Below are positions 7,968-16,212 of a stretch of 64,000 bases of DNA, piece by piece. The notes under the pieces were generated by a model that had not been told where the DNA came from, did not search any database, and saw nothing but the letters and a program-made list of their open reading frames with translations. Positions within the stretch are counted from its first letter, which is position 1. Each line of letters starts with the position of its first letter. The stretch covers positions 6,295,001-6,359,000 of the forward strand of contig NZ_LT670818.1 of the NCBI RefSeq assembly GCF_900129505.1, written 5' to 3'. This DNA is from Bradyrhizobium erythrophlei (GTDB taxonomy: Bacteria > Pseudomonadota > Alphaproteobacteria > Rhizobiales > Xanthobacteraceae). Made by a program: the position numbers and the translations under genes.

Positions 7968-8939
7968 ATGCTTGACGCCCAATCGAGACCGGAGCAGGGT
8001 GCGGGCGATGGGATAGATGTCTCATCTTCCCCGGCGGCCGGCCGTAACAGGGCCAGCTGGCGTAGTTCCGTAGCGTCGGTGCTCATTACGCTTGCCGCGG
8101 TCGCCGTCGCAGCTCTGCTCGGGTGGGCCACGTGGCAGGCCTATATGGGGTCGCCCTGGACGCGCGACGGCACCGTGCGGGCCTATGTCGTGACCATGGC
8201 GCCCGAGGTGGCCGGGCGAATTGTCAGGCTTCCCGCCGGCGACAACCAGCTCGTGCACAAGGGCGATGTGCTGTTCGAAATCGAGCCGTCCGACTATCGC
8301 ATCGCGCTCGAGAGCGCGCAGGCGCAGGCGCAACGCGACGCCGCCGCGCTCGATTACGCGCGCGCCAATGAGGGCCGGCAGGCGACGCTCGAGGGCGAAG
8401 GTTGGGTTTCGAAAAACATTTTTCAGCAATCGGCAAGTGCGATGCGTCAACTGGAAGCGGCAGTCGCCGTCGACAAGGCCGGCATCGCCAAGGCGCAGCT
8501 CGATCTCAGCCGGGTGGTCGTTTACTCGCCGGTCAACGGCTATGTGACGAATCTTCTGGCGCAGCTAGGCGACTACGCCAATGTCGGTCAAAGGCTGGTT
8601 TCTTTGGTCGACTCCGATTCCTTCTGGATCGACGGCTATTTCGAGGAAACCAATCTCGGAAAGATCCAGGACGGCGATCCCGCGACTATCAAGCTGATGG
8701 GCTACAAGCAACTGATCCGCGGCCACGTCGGCGGCGTCGCCCGCGGCATCAATATCCCGAACGTGCAGCCGGACGCGGCAGGGCTCGCCTCGGTCAATCC
8801 GATCTTCACCTGGGTACGCCTCGCCCAGCGCGTGCCCGTGCGCATCCGCCTCGATCCTGTGCCGGAGGGCGTGCGCCTGGTGGCCGGCATAACCGCCACC
8901 GTGCAGATTGATCCGCAACCTGCGGCCGCACGTCATTAA
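7968..8939 (+). CDS. HlyD-family periplasmic adaptor of the FUSC efflux pump
   Basis: The product has 323 residues. A single membrane anchor lies at about 25-45 (VLITLAAVAVAALLGWATW). The biotinyl-lipoyl-like region begins near WTRDGTVRAYVVTMAPEVAG and continues IVRLPAGDNQLVHKGDVLFE, followed by a helical hairpin (about 100-170) and a beta-barrel with VDSDSFWIDGYFEETNL, a signature of the EmrA/AaeA group. It is the third gene of the pump operon and should bridge the inner-membrane exporter to an outer-membrane channel encoded elsewhere. The likely role is export of aromatic acids or related weak acids, by family. Confidence 0.93.
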   Translation: MLDAQSRPEQGAGDGIDVSSSPAAGRNRASWRSSVASVLITLAAVAVAALLGWATWQAYMGSPWTRDGTVRAYVVTMAPEVAGRIVRLPAGDNQLVHKGDVLFEIEPSDYRIALESAQAQAQRDAAALDYARANEGRQATLEGEGWVSKNIFQQSASAMRQLEAAVAVDKAGIAKAQLDLSRVVVYSPVNGYVTNLLAQLGDYANVGQRLVSLVDSDSFWIDGYFEETNLGKIQDGDPATIKLMGYKQLIRGHVGGVARGINIPNVQPDAAGLASVNPIFTWVRLAQRVPVRIRLDPVPEGVRLVAGITATVQIDPQPAAARH

Positions 8940-9264
8940 AGGAGCCGCGCGTCTGGAGCGCGATAGGGCGCCCTCGCGCAGCGCACGTCGCTGCTTGCGC
9001 AAAAGCACTTAGTCAATGGCGTCGAATGCCGATTGGTTAATCGGCGGCGATTTTCGCATGGCCGTATGCGCGGCTGGAAGGAAAATGGAGCCAGATCAAG
9101 CACTTCTCGCCCCATTTTCGCCATGGATGACAACTCAAAAGCCGTTGCTGGAATTCAATTCCACGCACTAGATCGGGCCGTTGCGCGATATCGAATGATC
9201 GCTCACACCGGCGGCTTTTCCTGATCGCGATAGCGCGATCTCCCCCTCAAGTTAAGGAACATCC
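8940..9264. other. Gene-free interval with one short hairpin
   Basis: No supportable gene is seen. A perfect inverted repeat GATCGCG/CGCGATC (9223-9229 and 9234-9240, 4-base loop) lies 24 bases before the next start and could be an operator or leader hairpin. AAGGA at about 9255 is the ribosome site of the next gene. Confidence 0.5.
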
Positions 9265-9639
9265 ATGAAGCGTATTCTCATGGCTGCAACGGCAGTGCTT
9301 TGTTTGGTCGGATCGGGCGCAGAGGCTCGATCGTATCACCACCATGCCGGTGGTCGTCATGCCTATGCGGGTCGGCCCAGCGCATGGTGCGGCTGGTATA
9401 TGCGCGGGCAGGTCGGCGGCGACCCCGGACCGACGTACAACCTCGCGCGGTCATGGGCTCACTACGGATCGAACGCGGGCGGTCCAACCGTCGGTGCGAT
9501 TGTTGTCTGGCCTCATCATGTCGGAAAGATCGTTGGCCGCGAGAACGGTCAGTGGATCGTGGAGAGCGGCAATGACGGACACGCCGTCCGGACTCGTCCG
9601 AGGTCGATGGCCGGCGCGATCGCCTTCCGGTTCGGGTGA
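9265..9639 (+). CDS. Secreted CHAP/NlpC-P60-like protein
   Basis: The 124-residue protein has a signal peptide (MKRILMAATAVLCLVGSGAE, cleavage near AEA) and a His-rich linker. It then has a compact domain: RPSAWCGWYMRG, YNLARSWAHYGS, GAIVVWPHHVGKIVG and VESGNDGHAVRTRPR. A Cys in AWCGW followed by a His in WPHHVGKIVG resembles the Cys-His pair of small CHAP/NlpC-P60 peptidases, which act on peptidoglycan in the periplasm. Similar short proteins are frequent in rhizobia. Assignment to that fold is by motif, and activity is not proven. AAGGA lies 6 bases before the ATG. Confidence 0.75.
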   Translation: MKRILMAATAVLCLVGSGAEARSYHHHAGGRHAYAGRPSAWCGWYMRGQVGGDPGPTYNLARSWAHYGSNAGGPTVGAIVVWPHHVGKIVGRENGQWIVESGNDGHAVRTRPRSMAGAIAFRFG

Positions 9640-10097
9640 CGCTGTAAGGAATACGGCTCATTTGGGCCAAAGCCCATCACATGACCACAACGCCGCCGCG
9701 AGCGATGCCCCTTGGGCGGCGTTGTGCTGAATTGGCGTGTCCATTGACCCTCAATCGGCGCCCCGGGGCTGATAATGTTTGGAGCCGAAACACAGGCTCA
9801 GTGCGCCGGCGAGGGGGCCTCGGAAGCAGGACGGCGCTTGAATTGGAATTTCCAATAGCCTGCGTACCCATTTTCTAACACCAATGTATGTGCGGAACGA
9901 AACCAGCGTTGAATGGAGCGACGCTGCGCGTGGCGTTAGAGTACCCTTCAGTGAATGGTCCCTCTCGATACCTTGAGGGTTCCGAGACACGACTGGGTTT
10001 TGCCCGGACCGACAAAGTGGTCCTGCTCCAGGTCGCCAGCGGTCCGTGAGGCCGGGAGATGAAGGAGGCCGGACGATTATCGCGCAAGGAGGCTGAC
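9640..10097. other. Gene-free interval with a GC-rich hairpin
   Basis: No supportable gene is visible. The main feature is a strong inverted repeat at 9686-9726 with arms CAACGCCGCC and GGGCGGCGTTG. It lacks a T tract, so it may slow or end transcription only weakly. A related hairpin occurs at 10529-10561. AAGGAGG just before 10098 is the ribosome site of the next gene. Confidence 0.5.
9686..9726. repeat. GC-rich hairpin element, copy 1
   Basis: The arms at 9686-9697 and 9714-9726 are complementary over about 12 bases around a central AGCGATGCC. The core CGCCGCCG-AGCGAT-C-GGGCGGCGTTGTG recurs at 10529-10565 with small changes, so this looks like a dispersed palindromic element sitting downstream of genes. 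Confidence 0.7.
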
Positions 10098-10505
10098 ATG
10101 TTTCTTCATCTGCCGATCGCAATGATGGGAATGCTTTCGCCTATTGCCGTTTCCGACACGGTGCCGTCGTTCAGCATCGTAAGAGAGTGCCGTTTTGAAG
10201 GCGAATCGACCGTCGCCTTTGACCGCTGCTCTAAGGATGAAACGGAAGCGCGTCAGCGGCTGGAAGGAGAGTGGGCGCAGTTCGTTGCCGCGGACAAGAG
10301 CACCTGTATCGTCGAATCGACCATCGGTGGTTTCGCAAGCTACGTCGATCTGCTGACCTGTCTGGAAATGTCGAACGAAGTTCGCAACACGGGGGATAAA
10401 TCCCGAGCTCCGCTTGCAAACGAAGAGCCGCAGTCGATGGGACAGGGGCGGCCTGAAACGACCGTCGGCAATGGACACGGTCCGAATAGCCGCGCGCACC
10501 CCTAG
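10098..10505 (+). CDS. Exported hypothetical protein
   Basis: With the ATG at 10098 (perfect AAGGAGG 6 bases upstream) the product has 135 residues. The N-terminus MFLHLPIAMMGMLSPIAVSD is a short hydrophobic segment, probably a signal peptide or anchor. Four cysteines follow (VRECRF, DRCSKD, STCIVE, LTCLEM), regularly placed as in small periplasmic disulfide proteins. The C-terminal third is polar and looks disordered. The pattern WAQFVAADKSTCIVEST followed by YVDLLTCLEM occurs in a small Bradyrhizobium family I remember, of unknown role. Confidence 0.72.
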   Translation: MFLHLPIAMMGMLSPIAVSDTVPSFSIVRECRFEGESTVAFDRCSKDETEARQRLEGEWAQFVAADKSTCIVESTIGGFASYVDLLTCLEMSNEVRNTGDKSRAPLANEEPQSMGQGRPETTVGNGHGPNSRAHP

Positions 10506-10822
10506 CCGGGCACGCCAACCAACGGTTTCGCGCCGCCGCTAGCGATACCGCTCGGGCGGCGTTGTGGCTTTTCCGCTGTTCTTCCTGGTAAAAGCAAATC
10601 AATGGATGGCGGAGCAGTCCCAGCGCCCTTGCCTCTACTGCCGCGTGCTGCTCCTGGCTCCCGGGTTATTGCGCGCGCCCATGTTCCCTTTGTGCGAATG
10701 CACTCTCAGGCCGACGCGCCAAGTTGTTCTTGCGCCGATCCAGACGTAGAATGAACAAGGCGGTCGGCGACAGCCGGCGCAAGGTGGAGAGACGATTGGG
10801 CGGCTAGCGATGGAGGCGGAAC
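10506..10822. other. Gene-free interval with repeat copy
   Basis: The interval contains the second copy of the GC-rich hairpin element (10529-10561). A 61-codon frame (10564-10749) has no ribosome site, domain or signal and is not called. GGAGG at 10812-10816 serves the next gene. Confidence 0.45.
10529..10561. repeat. GC-rich hairpin element, copy 2
   Basis: The arms CGCCGCC (10531-10537) and GGGCGGCG (10554-10561) flank CTAGCGATACCGCTC. The core is the same as at 9686-9726, including the trailing GTTGTGG. Confidence 0.65.
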
Positions 10823-11059
10823 GTGAGGACCATTCTGATAGCGGGTATGTTCGCGATCATTGCAACCATTGGCCCGGCCAGCGCCGCGGATGGCTGCGGC
10901 CCCGGCTGCCATAGTTCGCAGTACGGCGCTTGCGTGGTGGATGGCTGGGAGAGAGCCGCCCCCGTCTGGAACGAATGCCCCGCCGGGGCTCATCCTCGTC
11001 CGCCGTGCGGAGGCGATTACACCTGGAGCAAGCGCATCCGGGTCTGTATCGAGAAATGA
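10823..11059 (+). CDS. GCG_CRPN-type small secreted protein
   Basis: The 78-residue product has a signal peptide (MRTILIAGMFAIIATIGPAS, cleavage near SAA). It then shows the prefix AADGCGPGCHSSQYGAC and a Cys-rich mature part ending CPAGAHPRPPCGGD. This matches the small exported family that NCBI names for the GCG...CRPN pattern, common in Bradyrhizobium and of unknown function. The start is a GTG at 10823 with GGAGG 6 bases upstream. Six cysteines suggest disulfide bonding in the periplasm. Confidence 0.8.
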   Translation: MRTILIAGMFAIIATIGPASAADGCGPGCHSSQYGACVVDGWERAAPVWNECPAGAHPRPPCGGDYTWSKRIRVCIEK

Positions 11060-11120
11060 CAGAAGCCGCTTTGCGGAGCGGTGCCGGGCTCAAACACAAC
11101 CAGATCCGATGCGAGACGCG

Positions 11121-11846
11121 ATGAGCCCTTACAAACCACAGGTCATCTGCCTCATGGCCTCTAGCGTCGACGGTCGAACGCTCCACAGCCGCTGGCGTCC
11201 CAAGGCCGTGGCTGGGGAGCTGTTCGAACGCGTGCACGACGAACTCGCCGGCGACGCCTGGCTGGTCGGCCGCGTCACGGGACAGGAGTTCGCGAAGGGC
11301 AAGCCGTACCCGGCGTCGGCGAAAGAGAGTTTTCCGCGTGAGCCCTGGTTCGCGCGGCGCGACGCGAAGGCTCACGGGGTGGTGCTGGACGCGCGCGGCA
11401 AGATCGCCTGGGGCCGCTCCGAGATCGGCGGCGATCCGATCGTGGTCGTGCTGACGGAGGCGGTGGCGGACGCGCATCTGGCCGGCCTGCGCAGCGAGGG
11501 CGTGTCGTACTTCTTCGCCGGAAAGTCGGAGCTCGATCTCGCGCTTGCGCTGGACATCCTCCATCGCGAGCTCGGGGTGAAGCGGCTGCTGCTCGAAGGA
11601 GGAGGCGGGACCAACGGCGCCTTCCTGCGCGCGGGACTGATTGACGAGTTCAACCTGGTGCTCTGTCCGGCCGTGGACGGGGCGAAGGGCGCGCCGAGCG
11701 TGTTCGACTCGACGGAGGCGGAGGCCGACCATCGCGCCCCCGTCACCTCGATGAATCTGGAGAGCAGCCGGACCCTGGATGGGGGCGCGATGTTGCTGCG
11801 CTACCGGATTCACAACGGGCTCGCGGAAGCCGCAGTGGGTCGATAA
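11121..11846 (+). CDS. RibD C-terminal domain / DHFR-like reductase
   Basis: The product (241 residues) is a stand-alone RibD-C (dihydrofolate-reductase-like) protein. These enzymes bind NADPH and reduce deaminated pyrimidine or related substrates, but free-standing members are mostly uncharacterised. Diagnostic parts are ICLMASSVDGRTL at the N-terminus, DAWLVGRVTGQEF, and near residue 155 RLLLEGGGGTNGAFLRAGLI, the family's cofactor loop. The start could be 11109 or 11121; neither has a good ribosome site, and I use the one giving MSPYKPQV. Six bases separate it from the downstream amine oxidase gene, so the two probably form an operon. Confidence 0.88.
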   Translation: MSPYKPQVICLMASSVDGRTLHSRWRPKAVAGELFERVHDELAGDAWLVGRVTGQEFAKGKPYPASAKESFPREPWFARRDAKAHGVVLDARGKIAWGRSEIGGDPIVVVLTEAVADAHLAGLRSEGVSYFFAGKSELDLALALDILHRELGVKRLLLEGGGGTNGAFLRAGLIDEFNLVLCPAVDGAKGAPSVFDSTEAEADHRAPVTSMNLESSRTLDGGAMLLRYRIHNGLAEAAVGR

Positions 11847-11852
11847 CCCCAG

Positions 11853-13130
11853 ATGTCCCGACCGACCCCGGACCACATCGTCGTCATCGGCGCTGGCGCT
11901 GCAGGCCTGATGGCCGCCCGTGAACTCGGACGCGCGGGCAAGCGCGTGACCCTCCTGGAAGCGCGCGACAGATGCGGCGGCCGCATCGATCCGCTTTCGG
12001 CTGCCGAGTTCGGCTACCCCGCGGAAGGCGGCGCCGAGTTCATCCACGGCGAGGCGCCCGTCACGCGCGCGTTGCTGCGCGAGGCGGGAATTTCGCTGCT
12101 GCCGATCGAAGGGAGACAGTGGCGCGTCGAAGGCGGGGGACTGTCGCGCGAGAGCGCCGCGGAACTTCATGAGGCCGAGCTTCACAAGGCGCTGAGGGAT
12201 CTCAAGGACGACGTGGCGGTCGCCGAATTTCTGAGACGGCATTTCGCCGGCCCCGAATATGCCCGGTTGCGGCATTCGATCGAACGGATGGTCGAAGGCT
12301 ACGACGCGGCCGATCCCGAGCGGGCCAGCACGCTGGCGCTTCGGGACGAGTGGATGGGCGGGGGACGGGGCACGCAAAATCGCATCGCCGGCGGCTACGG
12401 CGCTCTCATCGATTTTCTGCTGGCGGAGTGCCGCAGCCATGGCGCAGAAATCCATCTCGGCGCGGTCGTGACAGCCATCGACGTCGCCGGGGGTGGCGCG
12501 ATGGTCCGCTGTGCCGACGGCGATACTCATGCGTGCGATTGCGTCGTCCTCACGGCGCCCCTTCCTGTTCTCCGAGACATCACACTTCCGCCGACGGAAC
12601 GCGAGAGAGCGGCGGCAGCCGCAGACATCGGCTTTGGCAATGTCATCAAGATCCTGACGCGCTTCGAAACGCGCTGGTGGCTCGACGGACGAAAGGATCT
12701 CGCCGATCTCTCATTCCTGCTTTCGGACGCGAGGATCCCGGTCTGGTGGACGCAGCATCCCGCCGACCTTCCCGTGCTCACGGGCTGGTTCGGGGGCCCG
12801 AAGACGCAAGTGATGGCCGAGCTCGGCGAGCAGGAATTGATACAAGCAGGGCTTGCGTCGCTCGCCGGCATCTTCGGCGTGTCTGCCGAACATATCGCGC
12901 GAGATCTGGTCGCGGCGCTGGCGATCAATTGGGCGCACGATCCCTTCGCGCGGGGTGCCTATTCCTATGCGACGCCGGAAACGCGCGCAGCCCAGTCGGT
13001 GCTTTCAGGTTTCGACGGCGGGGCCATCCTGTTTTCCGGCGAAGCGCTTTACCGCGGGCGTGACATGGGGACGGTCGAAGCGGCGCTGACCAGTGGCAGG
13101 GATACGGCGCGAACCATCCTGGGCCGATAG
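11853..13130 (+). CDS. Flavin-containing amine oxidase family protein
   Basis: This 425-residue flavoprotein has a Rossmann FAD-binding N-terminus (HIVVIGAGAAGLMAARELG, then LLEARDRCGGRI), the amine-oxidase segment GAEFIHGEAPVTRALL, and the C-terminal FAD motif with GGAILFSGEALYRGRDMGTV. It fits the MAO/polyamine oxidase/phytoene-desaturase-like superfamily. Such enzymes oxidise an amine to an imine with O2 and release H2O2. No signal peptide is visible, so it is probably cytoplasmic. Directly downstream of the RibD-C reductase; the joint substrate is unknown. Confidence 0.9.
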   Translation: MSRPTPDHIVVIGAGAAGLMAARELGRAGKRVTLLEARDRCGGRIDPLSAAEFGYPAEGGAEFIHGEAPVTRALLREAGISLLPIEGRQWRVEGGGLSRESAAELHEAELHKALRDLKDDVAVAEFLRRHFAGPEYARLRHSIERMVEGYDAADPERASTLALRDEWMGGGRGTQNRIAGGYGALIDFLLAECRSHGAEIHLGAVVTAIDVAGGGAMVRCADGDTHACDCVVLTAPLPVLRDITLPPTERERAAAAADIGFGNVIKILTRFETRWWLDGRKDLADLSFLLSDARIPVWWTQHPADLPVLTGWFGGPKTQVMAELGEQELIQAGLASLAGIFGVSAEHIARDLVAALAINWAHDPFARGAYSYATPETRAAQSVLSGFDGGAILFSGEALYRGRDMGTVEAALTSGRDTARTILGR

Positions 13131-13249
13131 GATAGTCCCCCAAGCACCAGTCATGTGCGGCCCTCATTTCTGCAATGCAGCAAAATGAGGTTGCGGTGCA
13201 GCAAATAGCTATTAGTTCTCATTGGCGAAACCTGCCGAGGAGAATTGCA

Positions 13250-13522
13250 GTGAAATTGACCTTATCGATCGCGGCCGCCGTCATCTCGATTGCGGGAGGC
13301 ACCGCCGCCTTCGCTGCGGGGCTGCCGAGCTATGAACGGACAGGTTTCCCGATATCCCCCGTGCAGATGCAGGTGCTCGGACCCGCCAACGTTCAGGAAC
13401 GGTCGCCGGCGCCCACCGTCGTGGCCTCGCCGCATCAGGCGAATGTCCTGAAAGCGCGGCCAGGACTGACGACCGGGACGGCCGCACCGACCCGGACCGA
13501 AACAGGTCTCGCGGCCCGCTGA
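13250..13522 (+). CDS. Small secreted hypothetical protein
   Basis: The start is a GTG at 13250 with GAGGAGA 6 bases upstream, giving 90 residues with a canonical signal peptide (MKLTLSIAAAVISIAGGTAA, cut after AFA). An earlier ATG at 13175 lacks a ribosome site and would bury the signal. The mature part is Pro/Thr/Ala-rich and probably disordered, with SYERTGFPISPVQMQVLG as its most structured-looking segment. Probably periplasmic; unknown function. Confidence 0.72.
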   Translation: MKLTLSIAAAVISIAGGTAAFAAGLPSYERTGFPISPVQMQVLGPANVQERSPAPTVVASPHQANVLKARPGLTTGTAAPTRTETGLAAR

Positions 13523-13771
13523 GCGGGTAGCGTCTCCGTCGGCACGCGGGCGCTCGCGTGCAAGGATGAGCCACCGCGGATAGCAACGATCATGAGCCCC
13601 GTCGCGCGAGCGGCGGCGCCGTGTTCATTGCCATGGCAGGCGTATTTTCGTTCAATCTCAAGGTTGCCTCTCGGCAAAGCTGAGTCTTTCGCGCTTCCAA
13701 CGTCGAGCGATCGGGGAACCATTGTCCTCGACCGGCATTAGCCGGGGACAATCCCGCTGGAGGGCGACGCC

Positions 13772-14056
13772 ATGCATTTGTCCAATCAAGGTCTCCTCGT
13801 CATCATTATCGTCGGAATTGTCGCCGGTTGGTTGGCAGGCAGGGTGATGGAGGGGGGCGGTTTTGGATTGCTCGGTGATTTGCTCGTCGGTCTGGTCGGC
13901 GCGTTCATCGGCGACTGGCTGCTGCCGCGGCTTGGCATTCACCTCGGCGCCGGAATCGTTGCACTGATCCTGAACGCCTTCATCGGCGCCGTTGTCCTGC
14001 TGCTGATCCTGCGACTGGTAGGCGGCGGCTGGGGCCGCAGACGCCGCTGGAGCTGA
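13772..14056 (+). CDS. GlsB/YeaQ/YmgE-family stress membrane protein
   Basis: The 94-residue protein has three hydrophobic helices and the family features of transglycosylase-associated/GlsB proteins: VGIVAGWLAGRVMEGGGFGL, LLVGLVGAFIGDWLL, and a last helix FIGAVVLLLILRLVGG followed by a basic tail. Length and the Gly-rich helices match. GGAGGG lies 7 bases before the ATG. Members are small inner-membrane proteins often induced by stress, and their mechanism is unclear. It is monocistronic and followed by a palindromic repeat. Confidence 0.88.
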   Translation: MHLSNQGLLVIIIVGIVAGWLAGRVMEGGGFGLLGDLLVGLVGAFIGDWLLPRLGIHLGAGIVALILNAFIGAVVLLLILRLVGGGWGRRRRWS

Positions 14057-14069
14057 TGGTTGTAGGGCC

Positions 14070-14148
14070 GTAGGATGGGTTGAGCTCTTCGCGAAACCCA
14101 TCAACTCCGCGGCAATCGATGGGTATCGCTGCGCTCCACCCATCCTAC
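14070..14148. repeat. Palindromic GTAGGATGGGT element, copy A
   Basis: The ends are a perfect inverted repeat, GTAGGATGGGT (14070-14080) and ACCCATCCTAC (14138-14148). The internal sequence (GCGAAACCCATCA ... GATGGGTATCGCT) can also fold on itself. A very similar copy lies at 18170-18257 and a half copy at 16159-16212. It sits between convergent genes. Confidence 0.9.
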
Positions 14149-14161
14149 AGGCTCCTCGCAC

Positions 14162-15019
14162 CTACGATCCACGCACAGCAACTGCATCGAACCGGCGCTT
14201 GGGATGGACGAGCAGCCCGGCGCTCTCGACGATGCGCATTTCCCCGGTGCCGCGGAGTGCGGTTTGTTCCAGCACGGCGAAGATGGCGGAGGCGGCGTGC
14301 GCCAGCGCATCCGGCGTGTCCGATCCGCGCACTCGGGCGGACACGAATAGCGAGGCAAACAGGTCGCCGGTCCCGTTCGGATTGATGGGGAGTTTTGGTG
14401 TACGCACGCGCCAGGCTTTTGCGCGTTCGACGGCGAGGGTCTCGATCTCGCCGTCAGGCGTATCCGCGAGGTCGGCGCTGGTGACGACGACCGTCGATGG
14501 GCCGCGCGCCAGCAGCGTTTGCGCCAGCGCGATCATTTGATCAGACGTCGCGGCCTTCGCCCCGCAGAGGAATTCGAACTCGAAATGATTGGGGGTGATG
14601 ATATCGGCAAGCGGGCACAGGCGGTCGCGCACCAGCGGCGGGATGTCGGCCTGCACGAACAGGCCGCGGTCGCGATCCCCGAGCACGGGATCGCAGCAGT
14701 AAATGAGCTTCGGGTGGCGCGCTTTGGCGCGGCTGACAAAATCCGCAACCTCAGCGGCGATTTCGGGCGAGCCGAGATAACCCGACAGGATCGTGTTGGC
14801 GGTATCGAGCGCGCCGCGCTCCTCGACCCCGAGCAGGAGATCGGCGACCAGCTCGGCATCGAGCACCCGGCCGCGGATGGTCGGATAACCCGGTCGGTTG
14901 CTCAAAAGCGTGGTCGGCACCGCGATCACGTCGATGCCGTGCATCTGCATCGGAAACACCGCGGCGCTGTTGCCGACATGGCCGAAGGCGACCTGCGACT
15001 GGATGGAGATGACGGTCAT
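14162..15019 (-). CDS. pdxY: Pyridoxal kinase
   Basis: This 285-residue protein is a PfkB/ribokinase-superfamily B6 kinase. It phosphorylates pyridoxal with ATP to make pyridoxal 5'-phosphate in the salvage pathway. Signatures are ISIQSQVAFGHVGNSAAVFP at the N-terminus, PMQMHGIDVIAVPTTLLSNR, YCCDPVLGDRDRGLFV, DIITPNHFEFEFLCG, and the catalytic loop NPNGTGDLFASLF with the proton-abstracting Asp of GTGD. Length agrees with PdxY. A small membrane protein gene ends 15 bases upstream on the same strand and is probably co-transcribed. Confidence 0.96.
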   Translation of the reverse strand: MTVISIQSQVAFGHVGNSAAVFPMQMHGIDVIAVPTTLLSNRPGYPTIRGRVLDAELVADLLLGVEERGALDTANTILSGYLGSPEIAAEVADFVSRAKARHPKLIYCCDPVLGDRDRGLFVQADIPPLVRDRLCPLADIITPNHFEFEFLCGAKAATSDQMIALAQTLLARGPSTVVVTSADLADTPDGEIETLAVERAKAWRVRTPKLPINPNGTGDLFASLFVSARVRGSDTPDALAHAASAIFAVLEQTALRGTGEMRIVESAGLLVHPKRRFDAVAVRGS

Positions 15020-15034
15020 GCCGGGGGCCCGCGA

Positions 15035-15208
15035 TCACCCGAACAGCGCGACATAGATCACGTAGAGCCAGCCCAGGATGCCGTGGATGATCGCCCACAG
15101 GATCGAATGGTTGTTGGTGTAGGAGATCGCGATGGCGAGTGCCGAGCCGAACCCCACGCCGTATTTCGCGCCCTCGACCCGAACCCCGTAGAAACGATTT
15201 CCGTTCAT
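15035..15208 (-). CDS. Small membrane protein upstream of pdxY
   Basis: The 57-residue product starts MNGNRFYGVRVEGAKYGVGF and has two closely spaced hydrophobic segments (ALAIAISYTN and WAIIHGILGWLYVIYVALFG), so it is probably an inner-membrane hairpin. GGAGGATC directly precedes the ATG at 15208, strong support for this start over the longer open frame. It lies 15 bases before pdxY. Similar tiny 'hypothetical membrane' proteins are frequent in Bradyrhizobium. Role unknown. Confidence 0.75.
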   Translation of the reverse strand: MNGNRFYGVRVEGAKYGVGFGSALAIAISYTNNHSILWAIIHGILGWLYVIYVALFG

Positions 15209-15294
15209 GCTTGATCCTCCGGTCGCAGGGGATAATTCGTAGCCGGTAGGACGGATCAGCGGAAGCGTAATCCGCCGCGGCCACATACAAAACT

Positions 15295-15433
15295 GTCATC
15301 ACCCGCCACCGGGTCTCGCCTTCGGCGAGCCCGATGACAGGCTCCAGCGGGTGATCCAGTACGCTGCGGCTTCTCGGTTCTATCACTGACGTCTCTGGAA
15401 TACTGGGTCGCCCGGTCAAGCCGGGCGATGACA
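15295..15433. repeat. Palindromic GTCATC(A/G)CCCG element
   Basis: The outer ends are inverted repeats with one mismatch (GTCATCACCCG and CGGGCGATGAC). Internal hairpins include CTCGCCTTCGGCGAG and GCCCGGTCAAGCCGGGC. It has the typical shape of rhizobial intergenic palindromes. Confidence 0.65.
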
Positions 15434-15489
15434 CCGGATGTGTGTTCGCGATCTCGCGGCGCGATGCGCCCGAGGCTTGCGTTTATCTC

Positions 15490-15619
15490 GCGCCCTTGAA
15501 AACAGAGGGCGCAGGGAAAGCCGGGTGCGCGCTGCACCCGCGGTCTCGTGTGCAATAGGCGTAGGAAATGCGCACACGAGCATACAGGTCCAGCGGAGGC
15601 ATCCCGGCTTTCCCTGCGC
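15490..15619. repeat. Nested inverted-repeat element
   Basis: A perfect 17-bp inverted repeat pairs 15509-15525 (GCGCAGGGAAAGCCGGG) with 15603-15619. Inside it TCGTGTGC pairs with GCACACGA around TAGGCGTAGG. Just outside, GCGCCCT (15490-15496) pairs with AGGGCGC (15506-15512) and so competes for the same bases. The result is a large cruciform or structured RNA of about 110-130 bases without coding content. Confidence 0.75.
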
Positions 15620-16158
15620 GATGGTTTTACGGTTTCCTTCGAGCTCTCCCCGGTGACCGGCTTTGTTGCCACCGTCGCCTGCGAATGAATTCACAAACTT
15701 GACGCCAGCACCGGGGCGTCAGGACCACACGACTTCGCCGTACGCATCAGCCACGCCCGTCCGTCGCAGCTTTCGCGTCCACCGCATCCCACCCGCGCGT
15801 TCGTGACGTGCGCAACGCCCCCTCTCGTCGGGTGAGACGGGCGGATTTAAATCAGTGATTTGCCCGACGGCGAAAGCGGAATATTTTTCATGGGAGGGCT
15901 GGACAGACTTTTGGTGATTTGCCCGTCGGGTTGCTTTGCCGCAGGTGGAGAAGCCGGATTTGACTTGCACGTGAGGCGAAGCAGCGGGTAGCGGCAGCGC
16001 GGTACGAGGCCAGCGTAAGCTGAGGCCTCTTGCCGTGCTGGAAAGCGGGGCGCCGGCACGCTATGTTGGATTCGGCAGCTTTGGCATGACGAAGCTCCCA
16101 CAACTACGGTGGGAGTGATGCGAACGGTAACGCCGCATTCAGGCCAAGGCTGCCGCTC

Positions 16159-16212
16159 ATCAATTCCCCTGCAACCGGTGGGTATCGCTTCGCTCAACCC
16201 ATCTTGCGGGCT
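16159..16212. repeat. Half copy of the GATGGGT palindromic element
   Basis: The segment reads like the right half of the elements at 14070-14148 and 18170-18257 (GGTGGGTATCGCTTCGCTCA then ACCCATCTTGCGGGCT). The left half is missing. It lies at the 3' end of the following minus-strand gene. Confidence 0.7.

Larger units (their letters stand above)
15209..16210. other. 1-kb gene-free region made largely of repeats
   Basis: No frame here looks protein-like. The interval contains a partial TAATCCGCC-type element (about 15236-15275), a palindromic element with GTCATCACCCG/CGGGCGATGAC ends (about 15295-15433), a nested inverted-repeat structure (15490-15619), and a half copy of the GATGGGT element (16159-16212). 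The DNA following the nested repeat (about 15700-15860) also looks like intergenic repeat sequence I associate with Bradyrhizobium genomes. Confidence 0.6.

Noticed and set aside
10564..10749. 61-codon frame MAFPLFFLVKANQ
   Set aside because: No ribosome site and overlaps a hairpin repeat.
10857..12530. 557-codon minus-strand frame
   Set aside because: Antisense of the RibD-C and amine oxidase genes, no homology pattern.
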